A stretch of DNA of 46,069 nucleotides, from NCBI GenBank assembly GCA_016787925.1, contig JAEUSK010000234.1, positions 1 to 46,069 on the forward strand, written 5' to 3'. A program made the position numbers and the translations under genes. Every line of letters begins with the position of its first letter. The first letter of the stretch is position 1. The notes below the pieces were generated by a model that did no database searches, was not told the origin of the DNA, and saw nothing but the letters and a program-made list of their open reading frames with translations. The stretch comes from a bacterium (GTDB lineage: Bacteria; CLD3; SB21). Below, piece by piece: positions 27,013 to 36,010 of the stretch.

Positions 27013-28800
27013 TCAGCTGATTGGTACCCCGGTTTTCACCGGCGGTAAGGACGATCCAATTGCTTTGCTATTTCTCTTGAAAAAATCTCCAGCTATGAAT
27101 TCTTGAAAAGTTTTTTTGTCGAACAGTCCATACTTGGACCACTTCTGAAGAGGAATACTGAATCCCTTTTTTTGCCTGTAAACTATCGAATCTGGCAGAA
27201 TATCGGTCAGTATAGCTTTTAGTAATCCTTTGAGCTCGCCGTTGTGATAGAGTATATTTTCCGGCAGGGAAAACGCAAATTCAATGATTTCTTTCGACAA
27301 CAGCGGCACGCGCGCCTCCAAAGACACGGCCATAGACGCACGATCCACCTTAGTTAATATGTCATCTGGCAAATACGTATTAAAATCCAATTTCTGGATG
27401 GCTTTACGCGGAGGAATCGCCAGATCATAGTTGTCGCGGTAATACCAGTAATCTTCATAGTCTTTTGGAAGACCGAGTTCATACTTTACATCATCCTTTT
27501 CAATATCTATAAACGCCTCCTGGCATCTGACCATCTTCTCAAACAAATTTAAAGAATAATGAAACTGGATTCGGTTGACCAGTTTGCCCGGGAGACTATA
27601 TCTGAATCTTGATCTGAAAAATGACAAAAATCTTTTTAACGTGTCGGAGCTCGATGCGGGCCGGCTGTCGGCAAAACGGTACCAACGATATCCGCCAAAG
27701 ATCTCATCTCCGCCGTCGCCAGTGAGAGCAACCGTAGCGTATTCTCTGGCAAACGCAGATACGCAATAAGTCGGGATCGCAGATAAATCGCCAAAAGGTT
27801 CGTCGTAAAAAGAAATAACCTTAGTTAGTAATTTCTCCGCGTCGGCATACTGAAGCTTTTTATGTTGCAGAAGGACATTAAATGTTCGAGCAACTGTCAC
27901 CGCAAAATCGGTTTCATCGGAACCGGGGTCGTTGAAACCGATGGTATAGGCGTTCAGCTGATTAGATAATTGGGAAGCATATGCCACGACTGTGGATGAA
28001 TCCAAGCCTCCGCTCAGAAAGAACCCAACAGGCACATCGCTCATCATTTGCTCATTGACCGACTTGGTAATGAGATATTTGAGGTTCTCTTTTGCTTCGT
28101 CGAAAGAAATTGGGATTTCCTCCGTAGGCAGGCGCCAGTATTCATGTTCCGTGCAGGAAATCGTATTCAGGTCGACGGCTAAATAATGCGCGGGTTTGAG
28201 TTTAAAAACATCTTTGTAGATCGTTTTGGGGGTTGGTATATAATTGTACGTGTAAAAATCACACATCGCCGATTGATCTATAATCAGTTTGTCATAACCG
28301 GCATAATGATGTATCGCTTTCAGTTCCGATGACCACATCAATTGACCATCTTTCAAATAGTAATATAACGGTTTTATCCCCACCCGATCACGCACCAGGT
28401 ATAGCGCGTTTTTTCGCCGATCGTAAATTGAAAAAGCAAACATGCCATCAATACGATTCAGAATACCGTCAATGCCCCATTCGGCATATCCATGCAGAAT
28501 GACTTCCGAGTCCGATCGGCTTTGAAATTCGTACCGCTTTGCAAGGTCATTCCTGATCTGCTTGTAGTTATAAATCTCACCATTAATAGTCAGTATGATA
28601 CTCTCGTCCCTGTTCTTCATCGGCTGTCTTCCTGCATCGGACAGATCCAGAATCGAGAGCCGGCGGTGGCCTAAGTAAGCATGCCGGTCGTACCATTCCC
28701 CGTACTGATCAGGACCCCGATGCCTGAGCAGATTCAACGAATGACGGGCCTCTTCTAAATGAACGGTATTGAACGGCGCGACTCCAAATAATCCACACAT
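27013..28800 (-). CDS. asnB: Asparagine synthase-like glutamine amidotransferase (canonical motifs)
   Basis: 595 residues. An N-terminal class II glutaminase domain has the nucleophile Cys2 (MCGLFG), HRGPD, NGE at 73-75 and SRSDSEV. A C-terminal ATP pyrophosphatase domain has SGGLDSS at 263-269 and LTGDGGDEIFGGYRW. Glutamine supplies ammonia to an adenylated carboxylate. The general product is asparagine. In polysaccharide loci such proteins (WbpS/WbmI type) are proposed to turn uronic acids into uronamides, and the location between glycosyltransferase and flippase genes favours that use. A free-standing asparagine role cannot be excluded. It is one of two such genes in this locus. Confidence 0.9.
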   Translation of the reverse strand: MCGLFGVAPFNTVHLEEARHSLNLLRHRGPDQYGEWYDRHAYLGHRRLSILDLSDAGRQPMKNRDESIILTINGEIYNYKQIRNDLAKRYEFQSRSDSEVILHGYAEWGIDGILNRIDGMFAFSIYDRRKNALYLVRDRVGIKPLYYYLKDGQLMWSSELKAIHHYAGYDKLIIDQSAMCDFYTYNYIPTPKTIYKDVFKLKPAHYLAVDLNTISCTEHEYWRLPTEEIPISFDEAKENLKYLITKSVNEQMMSDVPVGFFLSGGLDSSTVVAYASQLSNQLNAYTIGFNDPGSDETDFAVTVARTFNVLLQHKKLQYADAEKLLTKVISFYDEPFGDLSAIPTYCVSAFAREYATVALTGDGGDEIFGGYRWYRFADSRPASSSDTLKRFLSFFRSRFRYSLPGKLVNRIQFHYSLNLFEKMVRCQEAFIDIEKDDVKYELGLPKDYEDYWYYRDNYDLAIPPRKAIQKLDFNTYLPDDILTKVDRASMAVSLEARVPLLSKEIIEFAFSLPENILYHNGELKGLLKAILTDILPDSIVYRQKKGFSIPLQKWSKYGLFDKKTFQEFIAGDFFKRNSKAIGSSLPPVKTGVPIS

Positions 28801-28857
28801 ATTACTTTTTTTAGTATTGCGGTTGCTTCATCTTCGGATTCTGTTTTTTGACCACAC

Positions 28858-30318
28858 TTAACGATTCAGATACTTTTCGTGAATCCTAAAAATCACAGAT
28901 CGAACCTCTCTGTCCTTGTATAGCAACAAAAAAGAAGACGGTATAACAATAAGAATTAGAAACACAAATTTCGACAACAAAGTTATATCGGGCTGTCCTG
29001 CCATTAATACGGCAAAAGTCATAGTGCCTGCGGCGATTAACGTCATCGCTGTCGGTATAGCCAACTTGATCAGTTTGTGTGAATAGTAGTAATAAAGAAC
29101 CGAGGTGATCAGAGTTCCTCCAACATAGCTAAGGGCCGCCCCCACGAGCCCCCAATATCGCACCGTAAAAAGCAAGGTTGTCAGATTAAAAATCAGTCCG
29201 AGGATTTGGCAAACGGATTCGTACTGAGTTTTTCTGGCGATGAGGGGCCCGGCGCTGAGTATAAGGTTGAGGATTATGAGCACGGCCGGTATGCACAAGA
29301 GGGCCGCAATTCCGCCCGCCTGCTGATATTCCGCAGGCGCTAAGATAGCGATCAACTCTCTGGAGAATACGCCGATCGTAAGAAAGAGAATGGTGAGAAG
29401 CTTCAGCAGGATTCCGTAGATGCGTTTTATTCTTTCCAGATAATCCGGTTCAGAGATCAGTTCATACATAAAGGGGGTCCACGCAAGCCTTAGTGCATAT
29501 TCCAAAAACATGAAGATAGAAGACACTTTTAAAGCCACGGCGTATATACCAATATCATGCAGAGACATATCCTTCAGCATAACAAAACGGTTGGCATAAG
29601 AGTTAAGCCACACGGCAATAACGGCAGGGACGATCGGCAGTGAAAAACGCAGAATTTTTTTCAGAATTGATAAACTGAACCGGGGCACCAGATAACCTCT
29701 CAGCAAGTACAAAAAGACCGCCATACCCGCAATGCATCCAGACAATTGTCCGATAAAATAGCCCCAGGTTCCTGTATGATAAACGACGATAAGGCATATA
29801 GAGATGGCGGCTGTAATAACAAGTTGGGATACGATACCGAAAAAAAAAGGCCATGGGCGATTTTCGAACCGCAATAGTACATTAAAATAGCTGAAGGCCA
29901 CCGAAAACGGGATTGTCAGTACACCTGCATAGAAAGAAGATCGGTACTTGTGATCAAGGATAATCATATCCATAATATGATCAAGAAACAGAGTTACTAC
30001 TGCGATGACTATTGCGCTCAATAAGATTATGTAATATAAACCAGTCGAAACAAGTTCTCGCAGTAATTTGGGATTTTGACGGCTTTCGGTATAATCCCGT
30101 GAAACGCCAGCCCAGATCTCAGTGGCGCAGAAGATCGATAGAAAATAAGTAGACACGGTAATAAGCTCGATAGCTCCGTAGTCTTCCGGTGAGAGAACCC
30201 GCGTGTAAATCGGCGTCAAGATAAATCCGAAAAAACGCGCAAATGCAGACGCCAATCCGTAGATCATGAATGATAATATAAATGTCTTGGCCTTTTGGCT
30301 GATCCCTTGATTATACAA
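28858..30318 (-). CDS. wzx: Wzx-like polysaccharide flippase
   Basis: 486-residue polytopic membrane protein with 12-14 predicted helices, in the MATE/MOP flippase superfamily. It should move the undecaprenyl-linked repeat unit across the inner membrane. The first helix and the TPIYTRVLSPEDYGAIELI segment are typical of Wzx proteins, and the rest alternates long hydrophobic stretches with short basic loops. The start is TTG at 30318. No in-frame ATG exists before the first helix and a stop lies seven codons upstream, so TTG is the natural start. An ATG inside the first helix (codon 18) is less likely. The gene follows hisF after a 73-base gap. Confidence 0.9.
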   Translation of the reverse strand: MYNQGISQKAKTFILSFMIYGLASAFARFFGFILTPIYTRVLSPEDYGAIELITVSTYFLSIFCATEIWAGVSRDYTESRQNPKLLRELVSTGLYYIILLSAIVIAVVTLFLDHIMDMIILDHKYRSSFYAGVLTIPFSVAFSYFNVLLRFENRPWPFFFGIVSQLVITAAISICLIVVYHTGTWGYFIGQLSGCIAGMAVFLYLLRGYLVPRFSLSILKKILRFSLPIVPAVIAVWLNSYANRFVMLKDMSLHDIGIYAVALKVSSIFMFLEYALRLAWTPFMYELISEPDYLERIKRIYGILLKLLTILFLTIGVFSRELIAILAPAEYQQAGGIAALLCIPAVLIILNLILSAGPLIARKTQYESVCQILGLIFNLTTLLFTVRYWGLVGAALSYVGGTLITSVLYYYYSHKLIKLAIPTAMTLIAAGTMTFAVLMAGQPDITLLSKFVFLILIVIPSSFLLLYKDREVRSVIFRIHEKYLNR

Positions 30319-30391
30319 TGCGATTCTCAGTGTCTGTTACTTTTTTTTCATAATCATCTGCCTGCGCTATTATTATGAATCGCGCGGTCAA

Positions 30392-31153
30392 CTATTTTAG
30401 CTGCTCATCGAGTTTCTTCTTATCCGGAAAATTAACAAGAACTCCCATTCCTTTTTTTTGATATACAACCAGGCTTCCAAGAGCTGCCGCGCTGGCGCGT
30501 CCCTCCTTTACTACTCGGGCAATATCTTCAATTGATCCAGCCCCCCCGTTGGCAATCACCGGAATTGTGACAGTCTCGCTGATTTTCTTCGTTATTTCGA
30601 TATCATATCCGGTCCATGTCCCGTCACGATCCATGGATGTCAGCAGTATCTCGCCTGCGCCTAGTCGCTCCAACTCTTTAGCCCAGGAAACAGGTTCCTT
30701 TTCCGTCTTATATTTGCCGTCTTTAATAAATACATTATACTTGCCAAACAGACCTTTTTTTATATCAATGGATGCAATAACTGCCTGAGCACCAAAATGT
30801 TTCGACAATGTTGTAACTAAATCAGGGTCCGCGTAGGCTGAGGAATTGACAATGATCTTTTCAAATCCGATCGACAAAATATTTTTTGCCGTTTCAAAAT
30901 CCTTGACGCCGCCTCCGTACGAAAGCGGCATAAAACACTCATCAGCAATCTGCCGAAGAATACCCAGATTAGGTTTTCGATCTTCTATTGTCGCCCGAAT
31001 GTCTAGAAAGCACAACTCATCTACTTCTAGTTCATTAAAGATACGAACGGTATTTACCGGATCTCCGACATATGCCGGGCGATCAAATTTAACAGTCTTT
31101 ACAAGGCTTTCACCAATGAGCTGCAGGCATGGAATAACGCGTGTGCTGATCAT
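30392..31153 (-). CDS. hisF: HisF-like partner subunit of the sugar amidotransferase (Gln at position 11)
   Basis: 253-residue TIM-barrel protein of the HisF family. Aligned without gaps to Thermotoga HisF by eye, Asp130 is kept (ASID at 127-130), but catalytic Asp11 is Gln11 in IPCLQLIG. Phosphate loops GGG (80-82) and NGGAG are present. Loss of Asp11 argues against making imidazole glycerol phosphate. In the known WbpG systems the HisF paralogue passes ammonia from HisH to the sugar enzyme, and this residue change agrees with such a role. It lies nine bases after hisH. Histidine biosynthesis is unlikely, as no other his gene is near. Confidence 0.9.
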   Translation of the reverse strand: MISTRVIPCLQLIGESLVKTVKFDRPAYVGDPVNTVRIFNELEVDELCFLDIRATIEDRKPNLGILRQIADECFMPLSYGGGVKDFETAKNILSIGFEKIIVNSSAYADPDLVTTLSKHFGAQAVIASIDIKKGLFGKYNVFIKDGKYKTEKEPVSWAKELERLGAGEILLTSMDRDGTWTGYDIEITKKISETVTIPVIANGGAGSIEDIARVVKEGRASAAALGSLVVYQKKGMGVLVNFPDKKKLDEQLK

Positions 31154-31162
31154 AACGGTGGA

Positions 31163-31774
31163 TTAAAGTGCGGCAAAATTGTCAAGAAGTCTCATACCGA
31201 ATTTATGACTTTTTTCCGGATGAAATTGAGCGCCATATATATTGTCAAGTTGGATTACTGAATCAAAGTCAACCCCGTAATGCGTTCGCATTACAACGTG
31301 CCGCGGATCAATGACCTTTACGTAAAATGAATGAACAAAATAAAACCGCGATGCATCCGGAAGATGTGCGGTCAGTGGACTTGATCTCACTTCATGGACG
31401 TAATTCCATCCCATGTGGGGGATTTTCAGACTCTCCCCGGTAGGAAATAAAAACCGAGAAGCTTTTCCTGGGATCCATCCCAGTCCTTCCATTATGCCTT
31501 CTTCACTTGAGTTTATCAGCAGTTGCATACCGAGGCAGATACCGAGAATCGGGGTTTTGTCCACTATTACTTTACGGTCAAGGACTGCTTTCAGACCACT
31601 GGCATGAATCCTCTGCATGGCCGAATCAAATGCTCCGACGCCTGGCAAAAGCAGTTTTTTGGCCTTTTGCACCTCATTTAGGTCCGAAGTGGTCAGAGAT
31701 TCGATCTTTAGTTTCTTGAACATATTCTGGATCGAACCTAGATTGCCCATGCCGTAATCAATAATGGTTATCAT
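31163..31774 (-). CDS. hisH: HisH-like glutaminase subunit of the sugar amidotransferase
   Basis: 203-residue class I glutamine amidotransferase. The catalytic triad is complete: Cys80 in GICLGMQLL, and His185 with Glu187 in FHPEKS. The oxyanion-strand segment LLLPGVGAFD is present. It hydrolyses glutamine and delivers ammonia through the HisF-like partner encoded next to it. The ATG at 31774 overlaps the stop of the wbpG-like gene as ATGA, so the subunits should be made together. By analogy with Pseudomonas aeruginosa WbpG-HisH-HisF the ammonia is used to form an acetamidino group on a sugar. Confidence 0.93.
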   Translation of the reverse strand: MITIIDYGMGNLGSIQNMFKKLKIESLTTSDLNEVQKAKKLLLPGVGAFDSAMQRIHASGLKAVLDRKVIVDKTPILGICLGMQLLINSSEEGIMEGLGWIPGKASRFLFPTGESLKIPHMGWNYVHEVRSSPLTAHLPDASRFYFVHSFYVKVIDPRHVVMRTHYGVDFDSVIQLDNIYGAQFHPEKSHKFGMRLLDNFAAL

Positions 31775-32937
31775 CGGCTTTTAACTTGTTTGACGGGAAA
31801 ACAATACTTCATGTAGAAACTCATTGGAACTAGATGGGCCTTCGCCAAAACAAAAAAGAAGGGACGCATGCGTTCAAATCTTTTTTTGTACGTAGGATAT
31901 TCTGTCCAGTTCTTTGCGGGCATGGACATAATTTTGTCAAATTCCGCATTATCGAAATTCAATCTTTTCATAAAATAGTTAAGCAAATCTTGTTCAAGAT
32001 AAGGCTCAGTGTGATAGTATTGCTGCACAGCGTCTTCACGGGTTATTATGCCGTTTCTAACGGATGCCGACAGGCTGTTGTTTCTATAATCCAATTTAAA
32101 TTTTTTTGGCAATAAATAACTGTGAGCGAATGCCGTCATTCGGTTTTCCAAATGATGGCCGCCATAATATTCCCAGCCAAAATCTTTTTCTAATTTCTTT
32201 CGCGCCTCTTCTTTACTGTAGCGGATATACCAAAGCGGCCTGATTTTCTTGATGCGTTTAAATGCAACCCATTTCATAAATGTCCAGAAAGGCATGTTGG
32301 GAAAAGTTTTCATCGGTATTTTCCCAAACATTTTATGAACCGAGGCGATGTATTTGCCGTCGAAATAAGTTCTTCCGATAGGTGTAATACCCTCAGCCAT
32401 AAAGGAATGACCTTCTAAAACATATTTGACTTTGTGCTTATCTGCGGCGCGATACATGATCTCAGCAAGCGCAATATCGGTAGCGGCATCGATCTCCGAT
32501 ACATCAGCATAAAAAAAAGCTCTGTAAATATCGTCCATTTCCTTATTATCAACCACATATGTAAACAGATCGATCTTCAGTTTTGCGAGAATTTTTCGAA
32601 TGTTTTCTGTTGCAATCGACGTGTTCCAAGTATTGTCATAATGTACGGCCAATGGGCGTAACCCGTTATTTACAGCCCAGTACAACAAAAAAGAAGAGTC
32701 CGTTCCGCCGCTAACGCCTATGACACAGTCATATGGTTTCCCATGGCCTTCCCGCCGTATTTGTTGCACAATACGCCCGATCTCTTTTTCACCTTTTTCC
32801 TTTCCCGTACCGTAATGCTCAATAAGCTGGTCGAACATCTTACAGTAGTTGCAAACCCCTTTTTCGTCAAACTCGATTTGGGGAGTGTTCTCATCGTAAA
32901 TACAACGGGCACATATTTTCACATTTTGATCATTCAT
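31771..32937 (-). CDS. wbpG: N-acetyl sugar amidotransferase, WbpG-like
   Basis: 388-residue ATP-pyrophosphatase enzyme that would activate an acetamido group with ATP and exchange its oxygen for ammonia, giving an acetamidino sugar. An N-terminal metal-binding pattern (C9, C12, C29, C32) precedes the PP-loop SGGTDSS at 76-82. Other family features are the AVHYDNTWNT segment and the GHSFMAEG stretch. The wbpG-hisH-hisF order, with ATGA coupling to hisH, is the diagnostic arrangement of this system. Ribosome site GGAAAA precedes the ATG at 32937. The most likely substrate is the 2,3-diacetamido uronic acid made by the wbpB/D/E/I products encoded in the same locus. Confidence 0.93.
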   Translation of the reverse strand: MNDQNVKICARCIYDENTPQIEFDEKGVCNYCKMFDQLIEHYGTGKEKGEKEIGRIVQQIRREGHGKPYDCVIGVSGGTDSSFLLYWAVNNGLRPLAVHYDNTWNTSIATENIRKILAKLKIDLFTYVVDNKEMDDIYRAFFYADVSEIDAATDIALAEIMYRAADKHKVKYVLEGHSFMAEGITPIGRTYFDGKYIASVHKMFGKIPMKTFPNMPFWTFMKWVAFKRIKKIRPLWYIRYSKEEARKKLEKDFGWEYYGGHHLENRMTAFAHSYLLPKKFKLDYRNNSLSASVRNGIITREDAVQQYYHTEPYLEQDLLNYFMKRLNFDNAEFDKIMSMPAKNWTEYPTYKKRFERMRPFFFVLAKAHLVPMSFYMKYCFPVKQVKSR

Positions 32938-32999
32938 TATTTTCCATTTTCTGTTACAATATCAGGCGTGGCCTGTATGCCAGTAATTATTAAACAGGC

Positions 33000-34205
33000 T
33001 CAATCCTTATCAACAGTAAATTGCAATTCCCTCAGCGCTTTTTCAGCTGCATTTGCAGCCGAGTCCCTGCTCTTATCTAATGCAACTATGCAGCCGGTCC
33101 TGGCCATGCTGTCGGCCAGAACACTCACCTGGTCGCCGGGTTGTTTCCATAATTCTACCAATGCTACGCCTTTTGTCGATCTTGCTTTTTCAAGTCCGGT
33201 AACCCGCCTCAATATTCCTGCAGCATCGGAGTGCGTGAAGTAGTATGCGGCTCCGCGATAGTCAGATATTGTAAACTCGGAGATATCCTGACCGCAAAAA
33301 TAATCAGCAATCAATTGTGGATATGAAATACCAGAGACGTGCGAAGCAATTGGATGAAACGTGTGGCCGCCGCCGACCCGGGCTCCCAATTCAACCAAAT
33401 ACACTTGTTCTGAGGGATCCACGATGCATTCAACGTGCGCAACCCCTTCTGCAATTCCTAATGCATCGGCCGCCTCGCGACACGCGTTCCCCATCTTTTC
33501 TACAGTAGACGGCTTAAATAAACCGGGATAACATATTTTTGTTGCTACTCGAGAATTCAATGGCGGCTTAAACTTATCGCTGTACGCAACGAGGTAAGAT
33601 TTCCCATTATAAGCAAAGTACTCTATGGATGCTTCCGTTCCTTCTATAAATTTTTCAATTATCATTCGGTTATTACGATTCAAAAATCTGGATGCGTACT
33701 GGAACCCGGTCTCTACCTCTCTCTCATCTTTGATGACATAAACACCCCGACCTCCGCCACCGCAATCTACCGGTTTGATCACGACCGGAAAACCTTCTGA
33801 TTGACAAAAAGCAATGGCCTCCTCCTGCTGTACAATGATGCGAAACTTTGGCTGAAGGATGCCGGCGGTTTTCCAGACCTCACGCATGGTTCCTTTATCC
33901 AACGCAGCCTGCGCCGAAGCGGGATTTAGTCCCCTGAGACAAAGTTTGGTGGAAACCACAGATGCAGATCTCAAAGCGTGGTCATTCATTGAATATATGC
34001 CGTCTATATTGTATTGTTCAGCGAGTGAAAGTACCTTAGAAGAATCGGTAATATCTACGTGATGAAAATATTGAAACATGGGTTTTGCAATCGAATCCGG
34101 ATTCCCGTCCAACACAATGCATTCAGTGTTTTGAAGTCCGGCAAATTCCAGCAGCGCCATTCTGTTGGCGTTACTGGCACCTAATATCATAAGTCGTTTT
34201 TTCAT
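33000..34205 (-). CDS. ATP-grasp carboxylate-amine ligase
   Basis: 401 residues. An N-terminal Rossmann-like domain (MILGASNANRMALLEFAG) is followed by an ATP-grasp domain from about residue 110. Visible there are FPVVIKPVDCGGGGRGVYVI with the lysine and glycine-rich loop, MIIEKFIEG, VECIVDPSEQVYLVELGARVGGG with the Glu of the Mg-ATP site, and a C-terminal lid domain. The fold joins a carboxylate to an amine through an acyl phosphate, as in L-amino acid ligases. In this setting it may attach an amino acid, perhaps to an amino sugar or uronic acid. Stop and start overlap the aminotransferase gene as ATGA. No specific homologue is recognised. Confidence 0.88.
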   Translation of the reverse strand: MKKRLMILGASNANRMALLEFAGLQNTECIVLDGNPDSIAKPMFQYFHHVDITDSSKVLSLAEQYNIDGIYSMNDHALRSASVVSTKLCLRGLNPASAQAALDKGTMREVWKTAGILQPKFRIIVQQEEAIAFCQSEGFPVVIKPVDCGGGGRGVYVIKDEREVETGFQYASRFLNRNNRMIIEKFIEGTEASIEYFAYNGKSYLVAYSDKFKPPLNSRVATKICYPGLFKPSTVEKMGNACREAADALGIAEGVAHVECIVDPSEQVYLVELGARVGGGHTFHPIASHVSGISYPQLIADYFCGQDISEFTISDYRGAAYYFTHSDAAGILRRVTGLEKARSTKGVALVELWKQPGDQVSVLADSMARTGCIVALDKSRDSAANAAEKALRELQFTVDKD

Positions 34206-35353
34206 GCCGTTGTCTTATCTATTAATTTTCGCATAGCAAAAATCCCTTTCTCAATTCTCTCAAGTGATTCCGTTCCAAAGCTTATGCGAACAAAGCCGTC
34301 ACATGAGCCGCCATAACCGATACCCGGAACCACACAAATATGATTTTCATCCAGTAATATGTCAGCAAATGGGATCGACGTCAACTTTGAGGGGTGAATC
34401 GAGGCAAAAAGATAGAAAGCCGCCGTACCCGGGAGGTACCCGATTCCATAGCGTTCAAGCATTGTAACGACTTGTAGTCTTTTTTCAAGAAGATCAGCGA
34501 TCTGCGGTTTTGTGATGCGTATTATGTCGTCAAAATGTTTTTCTATATACATTTCGAGTATAGTCGACGGACACGTAACGAGATGCTGATTAATTTTGAG
34601 AACTTCATCAACCTTCTTCGCATTTGAAATAATGTACCCCATTCGCCATCCTGATATACCATAGTTCTTAGATATCGAATTACAGACGACGGTATTATTC
34701 AAGGAACGATCTATGCAACCCAGGGAATAGAATTTAGTGTTGGACGGGGCAAAATCACTATAGGCCTCATCCGACAAAATATATATGTCATTTTTAACAG
34801 CCAAGGCATATAGATATTCCAAGTCGCTTCGACTATATACTTTTCCGGTGGGATTCTGAGGGTTATTAAGGATAATGCAGCGAGTTTTTGATGTGACATA
34901 TTCTTCAATCTTATCGACAGGATGATCGTAGCCGACAGTAACCGGAACTCCGTAACATAATTTAACTTGTTCGGTATAACTGACCCAGTATGGCTCCAGA
35001 ATGATCACCTCATCACCCGGGTTGATGATAGACATCAGTCCCATGTAAATGGCGACTTTTGAACCTGCCGTAACAATGATGTTTTTAGTCGGATCAAAAT
35101 GAAAGTCGTATTCCGTCCCAAAATATTCCGATAATTTCCTTCTCAATCCGATCAGTCCGCGCGAATGCGAATAATGATACAAATCCGGGAACGGAAGATC
35201 ATCAAAAGTGTATAAGGGAATATCAAAAAACGCTTCCCCCAACGACAACACCGTGACGTCGATCCCGTTTTGTTTCATTTCATATACACGGTTATTGTAC
35301 TTGATCGAGATCGCTTGAATAACCTGGTTCATCGTCAAACATGATCTAGGCAT
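34202..35353 (-). CDS. PLP-dependent aminotransferase, class I/II fold
   Basis: 383 residues of the aspartate aminotransferase fold. Motifs: TAGSKVAIYMGLMSI, LNNPQNPTGKVYSR, LSDEAYSDF and the PLP lysine in SISKNYGISGWRMGY. The C-terminal arginine region FVRISFG is present. This family acts on amino or keto acids, not on nucleotide sugars, which in this locus are handled by two DegT-type enzymes. It may make or consume the amino acid used by the neighbouring ATP-grasp ligase, to which it is coupled by an ATGA overlap. The ATG at 35353 has GGAG seven bases upstream. Confidence 0.9.
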   Translation of the reverse strand: MPRSCLTMNQVIQAISIKYNNRVYEMKQNGIDVTVLSLGEAFFDIPLYTFDDLPFPDLYHYSHSRGLIGLRRKLSEYFGTEYDFHFDPTKNIIVTAGSKVAIYMGLMSIINPGDEVIILEPYWVSYTEQVKLCYGVPVTVGYDHPVDKIEEYVTSKTRCIILNNPQNPTGKVYSRSDLEYLYALAVKNDIYILSDEAYSDFAPSNTKFYSLGCIDRSLNNTVVCNSISKNYGISGWRMGYIISNAKKVDEVLKINQHLVTCPSTILEMYIEKHFDDIIRITKPQIADLLEKRLQVVTMLERYGIGYLPGTAAFYLFASIHPSKLTSIPFADILLDENHICVVPGIGYGGSCDGFVRISFGTESLERIEKGIFAMRKLIDKTTA

Positions 35354-35401
35354 TATAACTCCAGATAATAATAATGATATTATTTAATTTCTGAAAACAC
35401 T

Positions 35402-36010
35402 TCATTTCTTGCAATAGACGGCGTATTCATAAGGAAGGTAATCCATACGGACGATAATTTTAGCACCAAGATTCTTTGAAATCCTGATGATATCGGCCGG
35501 ATCGGCATGAAAGGCTTCAGCATGCTGATAATCTGTGTAACTCGACATGAAATCGCAAGCAACTCCCTTGATCGCGATCTCATACATTTTTTTTATCATT
35601 TTTTCAATGTAGTCCAAGTTACCTTCATACTCGAGCTTTGCGTTAAATATCCCGGATTCCACAACCCAATCGTAATTATTTCCGACCGGATCATTCAAAA
35701 TATCCAGAACCTCCAGCCGTACTCCGGGGTATTGATTCCGCGCCGTTTCAAGCAGATTGGGATTGATATCGACACCCAAATACTGTCCTGTCCACCCGTT
35801 TTCTTGTAAATAACCGTAAAAATCGGCGAATCCACATCCTATATCCAAAACCGAATCGTTGAGACCAATACCTATTTCTGAAAGTATCTTGAATCGAAGA
35901 TATTGCCGTTCTTTTCCTCCCCCCCATCCCAGGGTTCTCGGATCATACCCAAACATATCAAGACGTCCGTTATATCTTTCGATATATTTTGAAATATCTT
36001 TGTCGTTCAT
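35402..36010 (-). CDS. Small SAM-dependent methyltransferase
   Basis: 202-residue class I methyltransferase. The SAM-binding motif is VLDIGCGFADFYGYL near residues 55-70, followed by YLGVDINPNLLETA and the acidic turn. No zinc ribbon or extra domain is seen. It overlaps the amidohydrolase gene as ATGA and precedes the aminotransferase by 48 bases. A methylated sugar or methylated side group is the likely product. Which one cannot be told. Confidence 0.88.
   Translation of the reverse strand: MNDKDISKYIERYNGRLDMFGYDPRTLGWGGGKERQYLRFKILSEIGIGLNDSVLDIGCGFADFYGYLQENGWTGQYLGVDINPNLLETARNQYPGVRLEVLDILNDPVGNNYDWVVESGIFNAKLEYEGNLDYIEKMIKKMYEIAIKGVACDFMSSYTDYQHAEAFHADPADIIRISKNLGAKIIVRMDYLPYEYAVYCKK

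Noticed and set aside
30392-31774. Histidine biosynthesis genes hisF and hisH
   Set aside because: HisF lacks Asp11, no other his gene is near, and both are coupled to wbpG in a polysaccharide locus. They are treated as sugar amidotransferase subunits.
32963-32975. Small hairpin CAGGC-GTG-GCCTG as a terminator
   Set aside because: A five-base stem with no T-run after it on the minus strand is too weak to terminate transcription.
32743-33243. Open frame of 166 codons on the plus strand
   Set aside because: Spans the start of wbpG and the end of the ATP-grasp gene in antisense. It looks partly hydrophobic but has no supporting start or family.
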